Source of the DNA: Flavobacteriales bacterium
GTDB lineage: Bacteria; Bacteroidota; Bacteroidia; Flavobacteriales; BACL11
Length of the DNA stretch: 16,070 bases
Reading direction: 5' to 3'
Assembly: GCA_018664745.1 (NCBI GenBank)
Contig: JABJNS010000057.1
Location: 1-16,070, forward strand
Both the position numbers and the translations under genes were made by a program. This document shows, in pieces, positions 1 through 7,724 of this stretch (positions within the stretch are counted from its first letter, which is position 1; each line of letters starts with the position of its first letter). A model generated the notes under the pieces. That model was given only the letters and a program-made list of their open reading frames with translations, searched no databases and was not told the DNA's origin.

Positions 1-2091
1 GATCCATCTGCACAAACAGCTCTGTCAGATGAAGAAGTAATACACAAAGAAGTAAATTCTAATCTTTATCATATCTCATATAACATTGAAGGAAGTAATG
101 AAAAACTTACTATTGCTACAACCAGACCAGAAACTATTCTTGGTGATTCTGCAATATGTGTAAACCCAAATGATGAACGATATACTCATCTAAAAGATAA
201 AAAAGCAATTATTCCTTTATTGAACAGAGTAATTCCTATAATCTTTGATGAATATGTAGATATGGAATTTGGTACAGGAGCACTTAAAATTACGCCTGCA
301 CATGATATAAACGATTATCAATTGGGTGATAAACACGGGCTAGAAACAATTGACATCCTAAATGATGACGGAACATTAAGTGAAGCTGCTACCCTATATG
401 TTGGTAAAGATAGATTTGTTGTAAGAGAAGAAATTGCAGTAGACTTACAGAAAAAAGACTACTTAGTAAAAACTGAGGAGTACCAAAATAAAGTTGGTTT
501 TTCAGAAAGAACAGATGCTGTAATTGAACCAAAACTTTCTATGCAATGGTTCTTTAAGATGGAGTCATTCTCAAAACCAGCACTGGAACATGTAATGAAT
601 GGTGATATTCAGTTTCATCCTCCAAAATTCAAAAATACTTACCGCCACTGGATGGAAAATATTAAGGATTGGTGTGTATCTCGTCAGCTTTGGTGGGGAC
701 AACAAATTCCTGCTTATTTTTATGAGGGCAATAAATATGTTGTAGCAGAAAGCAAGGAGGAAGCTTTAGCATTAGCACAAAAAGAAAAACCATCCGTAAC
801 TATGGCAGACTTACGCCAAGATGCTGATGTACTGGATACTTGGTTCTCATCTTGGTTATGGCCAATATCAGTTTTTGATGGAATCCGTAATCCTGATAAT
901 GAAGAAATAAACTACTACTACCCTACTAATGACCTTGTAACTGCACCAGAAATTTTATTCTTTTGGGTTGCAAGAATGATAATGGCTGGGTACGAATACC
1001 AGGATAAATTACCTTTTAAAAATGTTTACCTTACAGGAATTGTAAGGGATAAGCAAGGAAGAAAAATGAGTAAATCCTTAGGAAACTCACCTGACCCAAT
1101 TACACTTATGAAGCAATATGGTGCTGATGGAGTAAGAGTTGGAATGTTATTTTCTTCCCCTGCTGGTAACGACTTGCCTTTTGATGAAGGATTATGTGAA
1201 CAAGGGCGTAATTTTTCTAATAAGATTTGGAATGCTTTCCGTTTGATTAAGGGTTGGGAAGTTACTGATATAGAGCAGCCAGAAAGTGCAAAACAAGCGA
1301 TAGATTGGTTTGAAAATAAAATAAGTAAAACAATTACTGAAATTGATGAATCCTATAGTAAGTATCGAATTTCGGAAGCCTTAATGGGGACTTACAAATT
1401 AGTTTGGGATGATTTTTGTTCTTGGTACCTAGAAATGGTAAAGCCTAATTATGGTAGCCCGATTGATGATATCACTTATGCTAAAACGATTGAGCAATTA
1501 GAAAAAATACTAAAACTATTGCACCCATTTATGCCTTTCTTATCAGAAGAAATATGGCACTTAATTGATGATAGAAAAGAAGATATAATTGTTGCAGAAT
1601 GGCCAAAAGCAGGAAATGTAAATGAAACTTTATTATCCGATTTTGAAAACGCCAGTGAAGTTGTTGCAGGAATTAGAACGATAAGAAAGGAACAAAATAT
1701 TGCAAATAAGGATCAATTGGAATTATTGGTGATTGACAACCAAAAACCTAAACATAATCTTGATGCTATAATCACTAAATTAGGAAACCTAACAAGCGTA
1801 AATACTACTGAAGAAAAACCAAATGGTGCTTTCAGTTTTATGGTAAAATCAAATGAATACTTTATCCCTCTAGGAGATAATATTGATGTAGCAGCTGAAA
1901 TTGAAAAATTACAAAAAGAGCTAGATTATACTAAAGGATTTTTAAAATCAGTTGAAGGAAAATTGAGCAATGAACGATTTGTAAACAATGCCCCCGAACA
2001 AGTAGTGGTAAACGAAAAAAACAAAATGGCTGATGCTAAAGCTAAAATTGAAATCTTAACTGCTAAAATTGAGGACTTTAGAAATGCTTAG
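1..2091 (+). CDS. valS: Valyl-tRNA synthetase, 5' end cut by window
   Basis: Class I aminoacyl-tRNA synthetase that charges tRNA-Val in the cytoplasm and hydrolyses mischarged Thr-tRNA-Val. The frame is open from base 1, giving 696 residues. Family members are usually about 870-950 aa, so roughly the first 180 residues, including the HIGH motif, lie outside the window. Seen here: the editing-domain motif TTRPET at residues 40-45 of the fragment, the catalytic-domain stretches DWCVSRQLWWGQQIP and DVLDTWFSSWLWP, the KMSKS loop at nt 1063-1077 (residues 355-359), an alpha-helical anticodon-binding region, and a C-terminal lysine/glutamate-rich coiled coil over the last 65 residues or so, which is the ValS tRNA-binding arm. 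An ATG or TTG inside the frame (for example near 220) is not the real start, because the editing domain begins upstream. The stop overlaps the next gene by 8 nt, suggesting translational coupling. Confidence 0.97.
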   Translation, partial: DPSAQTALSDEEVIHKEVNSNLYHISYNIEGSNEKLTIATTRPETILGDSAICVNPNDERYTHLKDKKAIIPLLNRVIPIIFDEYVDMEFGTGALKITPAHDINDYQLGDKHGLETIDILNDDGTLSEAATLYVGKDRFVVREEIAVDLQKKDYLVKTEEYQNKVGFSERTDAVIEPKLSMQWFFKMESFSKPALEHVMNGDIQFHPPKFKNTYRHWMENIKDWCVSRQLWWGQQIPAYFYEGNKYVVAESKEEALALAQKEKPSVTMADLRQDADVLDTWFSSWLWPISVFDGIRNPDNEEINYYYPTNDLVTAPEILFFWVARMIMAGYEYQDKLPFKNVYLTGIVRDKQGRKMSKSLGNSPDPITLMKQYGADGVRVGMLFSSPAGNDLPFDEGLCEQGRNFSNKIWNAFRLIKGWEVTDIEQPESAKQAIDWFENKISKTITEIDESYSKYRISEALMGTYKLVWDDFCSWYLEMVKPNYGSPIDDITYAKTIEQLEKILKLLHPFMPFLSEEIWHLIDDRKEDIIVAEWPKAGNVNETLLSDFENASEVVAGIRTIRKEQNIANKDQLELLVIDNQKPKHNLDAIITKLGNLTSVNTTEEKPNGAFSFMVKSNEYFIPLGDNIDVAAEIEKLQKELDYTKGFLKSVEGKLSNERFVNNAPEQVVVNEKNKMADAKAKIEILTAKIEDFRNA

Positions 2092-2797
2092 AATCCTTAG
2101 TTTACTACTGATTAGTACTTTTGTTTTTGCCTCATCTCCTATAGAAAAAGAAGGCCTTAGTGGGCACTTTGATTTGGGATTGAATTACACCCAAAACATT
2201 GACAAAACTTTGCAGTTCAATAATGTTTTTTTGGCCAATTACAAGCACAAGAAATCAGCAATAAGCCTGAATAATAACATCTCTTTCATTAGTAAAACAG
2301 GACAAGAAGAGGTACTAAACAAAGGGGTTCAGGATTTAAAATACTCATTAAATACCAAAAGATTAGCTGCAGATTTAACATTACAACACTTATATGATAT
2401 AAGCCGTTCAATTCAAAAAAGATGGACAACAGGAATAGGACTTTCCTTTGCAGTTGTAAAATCAGATATTGAAACGGTTCGTTTTGGTATTTCTACTCTA
2501 AGAGAAAGAGAAACACCAATTATAGGAGAGCAAGTAATGAATACTCGTATGAGTGGAAATATAGACTTTAGCATAAAACTCCTAGAGAATGTAGAACTGA
2601 TAAGCAAAAACCACTATCAACCAAACATTGAAGATGCAGGAGACTTTAGGTGGAAAACAAACTTTTCAGTAAGGCTAACGCTTAATTCTCATTTTCTGTT
2701 TAGTTTTAATAATACTTTCAATTATGATAGTATACCTGAAATTGATATTCCTGAAATGGACTACCAATTGATTAATAGTATCTCCTATAGTTTTTAG
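2084..2797 (+). CDS. Outer-membrane beta-barrel protein, DUF481 (YdiY-like)
   Basis: A 237-aa exported protein. It starts MLRILSLLLISTFVFASS, a good Sec signal peptide cleaved near residue 17. I chose ATG 2084 rather than the in-frame TTG at 2069 because it puts the signal peptide at the very N-terminus and overlaps the valS stop by 8 nt, a coupled arrangement. The mature part is a series of alternating polar/apolar strands (GHFDLGLNYTQN, AISLNNNISFIS, WTTGIGLSFAVVKS, FSVRLTLNSHFLFSFNN) and ends in phenylalanine after SISYS, the C-terminal aromatic typical of outer-membrane barrels. The pattern matches DUF481, whose E. coli member YdiY is described as salt-induced. No substrate is known. It probably sits in the outer membrane. 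The barrel call is firm, the exact family less so. Confidence 0.75.
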   Translation: MLRILSLLLISTFVFASSPIEKEGLSGHFDLGLNYTQNIDKTLQFNNVFLANYKHKKSAISLNNNISFISKTGQEEVLNKGVQDLKYSLNTKRLAADLTLQHLYDISRSIQKRWTTGIGLSFAVVKSDIETVRFGISTLRERETPIIGEQVMNTRMSGNIDFSIKLLENVELISKNHYQPNIEDAGDFRWKTNFSVRLTLNSHFLFSFNNTFNYDSIPEIDIPEMDYQLINSISYSF

Positions 2798-2881
2798 AAA
2801 CAAAGAATAATATGTATTTAGGCTTAGGCCCTTATGCTTAGGGCTCGTTCCTTATCCTGTTGGGCTTATCCCTTTTTTAAC

Positions 2882-2913
2882 TGGGCATGCGCCCAAATGA
2901 TTCGGGCATAAGG
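2882..2913 (+). repeat. Palindromic repeat unit, copy 1
   Basis: Contains a TGGGC-ATGC-GCCCA hairpin (2882-2895). Its GCCC arm is shared with a second, overlapping inverted repeat whose 8-nt arms (2891-2898 and 2900-2907, one mismatch) surround a single central G. The two hairpins are mutually exclusive. The unit matches copy 2 at 2966-2991, 84 nt downstream, with only a few, mainly G/A, differences. Confidence 0.7.
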
Positions 2914-2944
2914 AATATAGTTTAGGGCGAGAGGAATAAACAAT

Positions 2945-2958
2945 AAGGCATATGCCTT
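2945..2958. terminator. Possible two-way terminator or palindrome
   Basis: AAGGCATATGCCTT is a perfect 14-bp palindrome. Read on the minus strand it lies about 50 nt after the stop of the last cargo gene and is followed by ATTGTTTATT, a weak T-rich tail. The stem is short (about five pairs around a four-base loop), so a terminator role is only a guess. It may simply be one more unit of the surrounding palindromic element. Confidence 0.3.
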
Positions 2959-2965
2959 TAGCTTG

Positions 2966-2998
2966 CGGGCATGCACCCGAATGATTCAGGCGTACGCC
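2966..2998 (+). repeat. Palindromic repeat unit, copy 2
   Basis: Second copy of the unit at 2882. The outermost base pair of the first hairpin changes from T-A in copy 1 (2882/2895) to C-G here (2966/2979), a paired change that keeps the stem. A C-A mismatch at 2970/2975 weakens the inner pair. It runs directly into GGCGTACGCC (2989-2998), a perfect 10-bp palindrome. Confidence 0.7.
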
Positions 2999-3005
2999 CT
3001 ATTTA

Positions 3006-3810
3006 CTATTCCACAATGATTTTCTTCTCTACAGTACCATCATTGTAAATGTAGAATAGGGGAGTATTCTTTTTATAAGGTGTTTCTTTACCTAGTACAT
3101 CCACTATGCGTAGGAGTTGTTTCTCTTGTTGTGCTATTTCATTAATAGGAGTTGTTAAAGGTTCTTCTGTTTCAACCAAAACAAAGTTGTCTATAAAAAC
3201 ACTATGTTGACTAATATTTCCTGTATCTACTTGTACTGTGATATATTCTTCTTCATTTTGGGTATTGAATACAATACTGTACTGTTTCCAAATACTATCT
3301 CCTAAAGGAGAACTATAAATGTGTGTACCAAATTGATTGTCATAATTAGAAGTGCCAATATGAACTAGATTGTTTAAAGGGTCTGAGCAAGCAGGAGTAT
3401 CTACAGGAGGTGCAGGAGGAGGGTCTTTAATCCAAAAGCTTAATTTATAATTTTTTTTATTGCTTAAAGGTATGTTTAATTCTAATGACAACTTTGACTG
3501 CATCCAACCATTACCCTGAGGAGAGGTAAAAGGTTTTCCAAATAGATAAGCAAATCTATCGCCATCTTGTACTCCCCCCCCAAAAAAAAGTTTGGGAAGG
3601 ACACCTAAGACATGAGTCTTGCATAAGAACAATAGCATACCCAAAAGAGGTAGAAAATGAGACAGTAGCATTATAATCTGATTGAGTATATAATTCTTCA
3701 AAACAATCAGTTGCATTATTCAACTCAAAACTACCATTTAGTATTAAGTTTTGTTGTGCCTTCATTAAAAAGGTACAACAAAGTAATAATATTAAAAATA
3801 ATCGCTTCAT
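3006..3810 (-). pseudogene. Secreted NGSFE-type protein with mini sorting tail, frameshifted
   Basis: Last gene of the cargo operon; its ATG overlaps the upstream stop by 1 nt (TAATG). The first frame (3810 down to the tract at 3589-3574) encodes the signal peptide MKRLFLILLLCCTFLMKAQ, then NLILNGSFEL, the usual start of Bacteroidota secreted beta-sandwich proteins. That frame stops 14 codons after PSQTFF, giving 84 aa. The continuation VQDGDRFAYLFGKPF lies in another frame and runs to 3006. Removing one base from the T8G8 run joins them as ...TFFWGG-VQDGD... into 267 aa. The second half has a jelly-roll look, a Pro-rich loop (DPPPAPP), FIDNFVLVE near the end of the fold, and a 38-residue tail from KQLLRIVDVLG to the C-terminus (nt 3006-3122). 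The ATG at 3716 is only the other frame extended upstream. Function unknown. The interruption may be a sequencing indel, a true mutation or slippage-based switching. Confidence 0.75.
3574..3589 (-). repeat. Composite homopolymer tract T8G8 (coding strand)
   Basis: Eight C (3574-3581) followed by eight A (3582-3589) on the plus strand, read as T8G8 on the coding strand of the last cargo gene. The reading frame changes exactly across this tract: one base fewer (for example G7) would restore a continuous 267-aa protein. The C8 run is the longest C/G run I noticed in the window (others reach six), whereas A/T runs of eight occur elsewhere. Confidence 0.85.
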
Positions 3811-6800
3811 TATTCTTTAGTTAGTTTTTGAGTAGCAATAGTGTTACCATTAATTTCTGCTAAATTAAGTAAATAAGTTCCGCTCGGCAAATGACTAATA
3901 TCAATACTCAATTCTTGCCTAGATGTAGCTTGATGCGTTTCAATAATCTGTCCTAAATTATTGATAACTTGTAATTGTACGATTTCTTGCCTACCAACCA
4001 ATGTAATTTCAATTATTACCCTATCGCTTGCAGGATTAGGATACACTTTCAATTCATTAGTAATACTGATTTCATTTACACCCGTAATACAAGTGTCTAC
4101 ATATACATTTATGTCCTCTTTCACTACACAACCGTTAGTATCTACAGCTTCTACCATATACCAAGTATCGGTAGTAGGAGTATCATAAATAATTTGTCCT
4201 GTCATGCCATTTGTCCAAGCGTAAGAAACAAAGCCCGGAGAAGCTTCTAATAAAATAGTATCCCCTAAACAAATTTCAGCTGGGCTAGGTGCCGAACCAA
4301 TCTGTAATGATAGAGATTGATGAAAGTCCAGTATCGTAAACACTACACTATCGCAAGAATTATTTGCTACAAAAGTATCAACATATTGCCCAGGTGTATC
4401 GTAAATATGACTACCAACTATAAGACTATCGCCATCACAAATACTTACTTCATTATAAGTTGAAAAAGGCATGAACTCAATATCATAATAGAAATAGTAA
4501 TATTGGTCGCCTGCTACTGATGAAGTAATACTTACCGGACCTGAAATAAACGGATAAGCAAATGTTGTTGTATCGGCATTACCTCTGTATAAGCCAGGAT
4601 TACCTCCATTTATTCCTAACTGATAATCAGTACCAATAGGTAATGTAAAATTGAAATTTAGATTTTGAATACCTGGATAAACAGTATGTGTTACTGACTC
4701 TAAAACCAGTCCACTACTGTCCCTTAATTCAAATGTAATTATATTGGTATCCAAAGCATAAACATTAGCTGATTTTATGATTGTAACAACTGATGCATCC
4801 AATAATAAATGTCCATTGTAATTGCTAAATGCCCCTGGTCCATTTACTGTGTCTAATATTCCTCCATTAACGCTTGCATAATTTGCAGTCTGTACGGTAA
4901 GATTAGTAGTAACTATACTATCGCAACCATTATCAGAAGTTAAAGTATCAAAATATGTGCCTGCTGCAAAGTAAGTATGTGTACCTACCATTATGTAATC
5001 ACCCATACAAATAGTTTGGTTGTTTATGCTAGACCCAGGTGAAATTGAAAGAATAGTTAAGTTAGTAGTAATAATGCTATCACAACCTGCAATAGTTTGC
5101 AATGAATCAACATAAGTACCTGTTGTATCATATATATTACCATTGATAGTATAAGTTTCACCAATACAAATAGTTTGATTATTAGTAAAAGTAATATTAG
5201 AATTTACTATTAAATTAGTTAATACTATGCTATCACAACCAAGATTAGAGAATAAACTGTCAATATATAATCCAGTTGCATTATAAACATTTCCAGCAAC
5301 TGTAATACTTTCACCATCACATATAGAATAGTTGGTTGGTTGAGAAGATTGTTTTACCTCAATATCATAAAAGAAATAATAGTATTGTCCTCCAGCACTT
5401 GAAGAGTTTAATGATACCAATGACCCAAAATTATATGGATAACTAACACCAGCATTACTTCTAAATAAATCATTACTATTACCACTTACCCCAAGCTCAT
5501 AATCAGATCCACCAGACATAGTGTAATTAAAGTATATTCGTTGTCCACCAGGAATAACAGTGACCATTGTATCAGATAATATATTACCATTATTATCCCT
5601 AATCTGAAAAGTCTCCACCACTGTATCCTGAGCATATACTACTGCTGAGACTAACTCAGAAGCTATATAACAACTCATTTCTAGATGTTGTGAGCCTGAA
5701 TAAAAACCACCACCACCTATAGAGTTATTTAGTATTCCCCCATAGATAGAATTAAATTGAGAATAAATTGTCAAGTTAATATGTACAATACTATCACATC
5801 CAATGGAACTTGTTATTGTATCGGCATAACTACCAGTAGAGTTATAAACTGAGTTTCCTACTACAATACTATCTCCATCACAAATTGTTATATCCTGATA
5901 AGTAGGAGTTTGAACAGTAAGATTTGTAGTAATAATACTATCACAACCTACAGTATTTTGTAATGTGTCAATATAAGTACCTGAAATATAATAATAATTG
6001 GAATCCACTAATATACTATCCCCATTACAAATAGTAATATCATTTACTATAACGGAAGCAGCACTAGTAAGTACCGTTAAATCAGTTATCACGACACTAT
6101 CACAGCCATTAGCTGCTACAAGAACATCAGTATACACCCCAGTTGAATCATAAATATTTGAACCTACAGCAATTGATAACCCATTACAAATTGTAAAACT
6201 AAGAGAATCATAAACACTCGTATTAAAAGTATGATAACCTATATTATTCCAATAATCATTAGGGAGAACCATCCACTGATTAGCAGCAGAGTTAGTCCAA
6301 GAAGTATCACCATTCGCAATATTACATTTTCTGATTATAGTATGGTTTCTTGTTCCTGCAAAAGTACCTCCAATAGTCCAACCTTGCCCTGGATCGCCAT
6401 TCCAATCCCCTAACCAATCTACTATTTCATAAGTTACCCCATCAGGAGCCATTGGGCTTACAGGTTCATTTCCGTAAACAAGTGCTATTCCATCATCACC
6501 ATTACTTAAACTTCCAAATGTCATATTTGCTTGTGCTAAAATTAAAGAATCGGCACTAGGATGTGCTACAATAAACACATCCATAGGTAAAATTACGGAT
6601 CCAGAATCAAAGTTATTCCAATATTCATATACACCAATAATAGTTGGGGAATTGCTAACTCTTGCAAAAGCATAATTTACTAAGCTAATGGTATCATTAG
6701 TAGGATTAAAAATCTCAAAGTATTTGTTGTTGAAACTTCCCTCACTCCATTCTGAAAAGAAAAGATTTTCATACACTAAAGAATAGTTACAATTTCCATC

Positions 6801-7628
6801 ATCACAAGTAGCAGAAACATTATAATTTATTGCCAAAGAATCAGTACAACCACTTAAACCAATAGTTACTGTAGTAGTAATAATACTATCGCAAGTATTA
6901 GCTGCAGTCAATACATCTGTATAAGTACCTGCTACCGTATACACTGAACTACCAACTAAAACGCTATCCCCTAGGCAGATTTCAGTTATAACTGTACTTA
7001 TAGCTTCATAAACACAACTACTATCATCAACAGTAGCTAATGTATTATAATTACAAGCTAAAGTATCAGTACACCCTAGCACTGATGTGAATTCACTAAC
7101 TATTAAATTTGTAGTATACACATTATCATTAGAGTTTCCAGAAGGATAATCAGCAGCTACAAAAGCACCATAAAAAGTAGCGTTTCCTGAACCAACTGGA
7201 GGTGCTACCCAATCAAAGCTCCAAGAAATACTATTTACCAAAACTGTTGTACCTGCAGCCTCATGCGTAATTCTGTTAGAACCAACTCCTACATGTTTTG
7301 TAGTAGTAGAGTTTGTAACTAAAATAGAGCCTAACGCCTCATGCACTTCAAAACCATATTTACTAATTCCAGTTTGAGCTGCAGAAGCAGTAATTGTATA
7401 AGTATTACCAGGAACATAACCAGTAATAGGAATATTAGAAGTAATATTTACAATTGCTGAACCCGTATTTAAACCAAAAGAATTATGGCACTGTACACAA
7501 GAATTGTCACCTGGTGCTCCAGACATTCCCCCAGGAGAACCCGTACTCATACTGATAACCTCAGCTTGAGGATAAAAAAGAATAGATAAGATAATTAATG
7601 TTGAAAATGCAAGTAAAGATTTTTTCAT
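3810..7628 (-). CDS. Large T9SS-secreted multidomain protein with CXXCH domain and eight Cys-pair repeats
   Basis: 1272 aa, extracellular or surface-bound. The signal peptide covers residues 1-22 or so. Residues 28-178 match the domain annotated in Bacteroidota as 'choice-of-anchor V' (GSPGGMSGAPGDNSCVQCH; heme-type CXXCH at 44-48). A GCTDTLACNYN..DDSSC module is at 185-205 and a decayed copy at 260-281. A lamin-tail-like domain spans about 285-430 (FFSEW..NKYFEIFNPT). Eight repeats of the form ICxGDSIxVGxxxYxxxGxYxDxL...GCDSIxxTxLTV begin near 217, 479, 533, 581, 769, 819, 873 and 1063. Two related beta-sandwich domains lie between them (627-758 and 918-1053; each has YGGI/NGGI at the start and a YYYFxYDIE end). 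An Ig/PKD-like domain is at 1110-1180. A full T9SS type A sorting domain (KVYPNPASDRV...SGTYLLNL...QKLTKE) covers 1193-1272. It has its own possible promoter. Substrate unknown; adhesion is a reasonable guess. Confidence 0.9.
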   Translation of the reverse strand: MKKSLLAFSTLIILSILFYPQAEVISMSTGSPGGMSGAPGDNSCVQCHNSFGLNTGSAIVNITSNIPITGYVPGNTYTITASAAQTGISKYGFEVHEALGSILVTNSTTTKHVGVGSNRITHEAAGTTVLVNSISWSFDWVAPPVGSGNATFYGAFVAADYPSGNSNDNVYTTNLIVSEFTSVLGCTDTLACNYNTLATVDDSSCVYEAISTVITEICLGDSVLVGSSVYTVAGTYTDVLTAANTCDSIITTTVTIGLSGCTDSLAINYNVSATCDDGNCNYSLVYENLFFSEWSEGSFNNKYFEIFNPTNDTISLVNYAFARVSNSPTIIGVYEYWNNFDSGSVILPMDVFIVAHPSADSLILAQANMTFGSLSNGDDGIALVYGNEPVSPMAPDGVTYEIVDWLGDWNGDPGQGWTIGGTFAGTRNHTIIRKCNIANGDTSWTNSAANQWMVLPNDYWNNIGYHTFNTSVYDSLSFTICNGLSIAVGSNIYDSTGVYTDVLVAANGCDSVVITDLTVLTSAASVIVNDITICNGDSILVDSNYYYISGTYIDTLQNTVGCDSIITTNLTVQTPTYQDITICDGDSIVVGNSVYNSTGSYADTITSSIGCDSIVHINLTIYSQFNSIYGGILNNSIGGGGFYSGSQHLEMSCYIASELVSAVVYAQDTVVETFQIRDNNGNILSDTMVTVIPGGQRIYFNYTMSGGSDYELGVSGNSNDLFRSNAGVSYPYNFGSLVSLNSSSAGGQYYYFFYDIEVKQSSQPTNYSICDGESITVAGNVYNATGLYIDSLFSNLGCDSIVLTNLIVNSNITFTNNQTICIGETYTINGNIYDTTGTYVDSLQTIAGCDSIITTNLTILSISPGSSINNQTICMGDYIMVGTHTYFAAGTYFDTLTSDNGCDSIVTTNLTVQTANYASVNGGILDTVNGPGAFSNYNGHLLLDASVVTIIKSANVYALDTNIITFELRDSSGLVLESVTHTVYPGIQNLNFNFTLPIGTDYQLGINGGNPGLYRGNADTTTFAYPFISGPVSITSSVAGDQYYYFYYDIEFMPFSTYNEVSICDGDSLIVGSHIYDTPGQYVDTFVANNSCDSVVFTILDFHQSLSLQIGSAPSPAEICLGDTILLEASPGFVSYAWTNGMTGQIIYDTPTTDTWYMVEAVDTNGCVVKEDINVYVDTCITGVNEISITNELKVYPNPASDRVIIEITLVGRQEIVQLQVINNLGQIIETHQATSRQELSIDISHLPSGTYLLNLAEINGNTIATQKLTKE

Positions 7629-7650
7629 GGTTTCTAATTTTTAAGAAACC
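7629..7650 (-). repeat. Inverted repeat just upstream of the start codon
   Basis: GGTTTCT (7629-7635) and AGAAACC (7644-7650) form perfect 7-bp arms around an 8-nt A/T spacer, ending one base before the ATG of the 1272-aa gene. In RNA it would hide the initiation region. In DNA it may be an operator. No Shine-Dalgarno sequence is visible between it and the ATG. Confidence 0.5.
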
Positions 7651-7668
7651 AAATTTAAGAATTCTTAA
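7650..7668 (-). promoter_or_regulatory. Candidate Bacteroidota -7 box with overlapping palindrome
   Basis: The minus strand reads TAAATTTG at 7657-7650, matching the Bacteroidota TAnnTTTG -7 consensus. It overlaps a perfect 14-bp palindrome TTAAGAATTCTTAA (7655-7668), a possible repressor site. No clear TTG -33 element is seen at the usual distance. The 96-nt gap here (7629-7724) is the only sizeable gap inside the cargo operon, which makes a second promoter plausible. The implied transcript start falls inside the inverted repeat, leaving a very short leader. Confidence 0.4.
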
Positions 7669-7724
7669 TTGAATAATAATCTGGAAAAAGAATAAACTAG
7701 CATTATTCTTATGTACTCAATACT

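Larger units (their letters stand above)
2828..2999. repeat. Palindrome-rich intergenic element between convergent genes
   Basis: The 208-nt spacer between the convergent genes ending at 2797 and 3006 is visibly richer in G+C than its surroundings and packed with inverted repeats built on GGGC/GCCC. Seen: GCCCT/AGGGC (2828-2832 with 2840-2844), TTCCTTAT at 2848-2855 complementary to ATAAGGAA at 2908-2915, a perfect 14-bp palindrome at 2945-2958, and GGCGTACGCC at 2989-2998. Two copies of a longer unit are listed separately. It has no credible ORF. Likely roles are an interspersed palindromic (REP-like) repeat and/or a two-way transcription stop for both flanking operons. GGGCTTATCCC followed by six T (2862-2877) is a weak intrinsic-terminator candidate for the plus strand. 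Confidence 0.7.

Noticed and set aside
2413..2607. 64-codon minus-strand ORF inside the DUF481-like gene.
   Set aside because: No motif or signal, and entirely antisense to a coupled outer-membrane gene.
2828..2999. CRISPR array.
   Set aside because: Only two copies of the longer unit, spacer contains more palindromes of the same family, and no cas gene is near; this is a palindromic intergenic repeat.
3574..3589. Programmed -1 ribosomal frameshifting at the T8G8 tract.
   Set aside because: Joining the frames requires skipping one base (+1) or moving back two, not -1. A homopolymer indel is simpler. Transcriptional slippage remains possible but cannot be judged from sequence.
3716..3716. 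ATG at 3716 as a genuine start of a separate 236-aa gene.
   Set aside because: The residues from there to the homopolymer tract do not resemble a signal peptide followed by a domain and are the out-of-frame reading of the NGSFE half. The good signal peptide begins at 3810 in the other frame.
3961..4250. Plus-strand ORFs of 75 and 91 codons opposite the end of the 1272-aa gene, and one at 6231-6413.
   Set aside because: Low-complexity Ile/Thr/Ser/Tyr translations exactly antisense to a well-supported coding region; no start context or motif.
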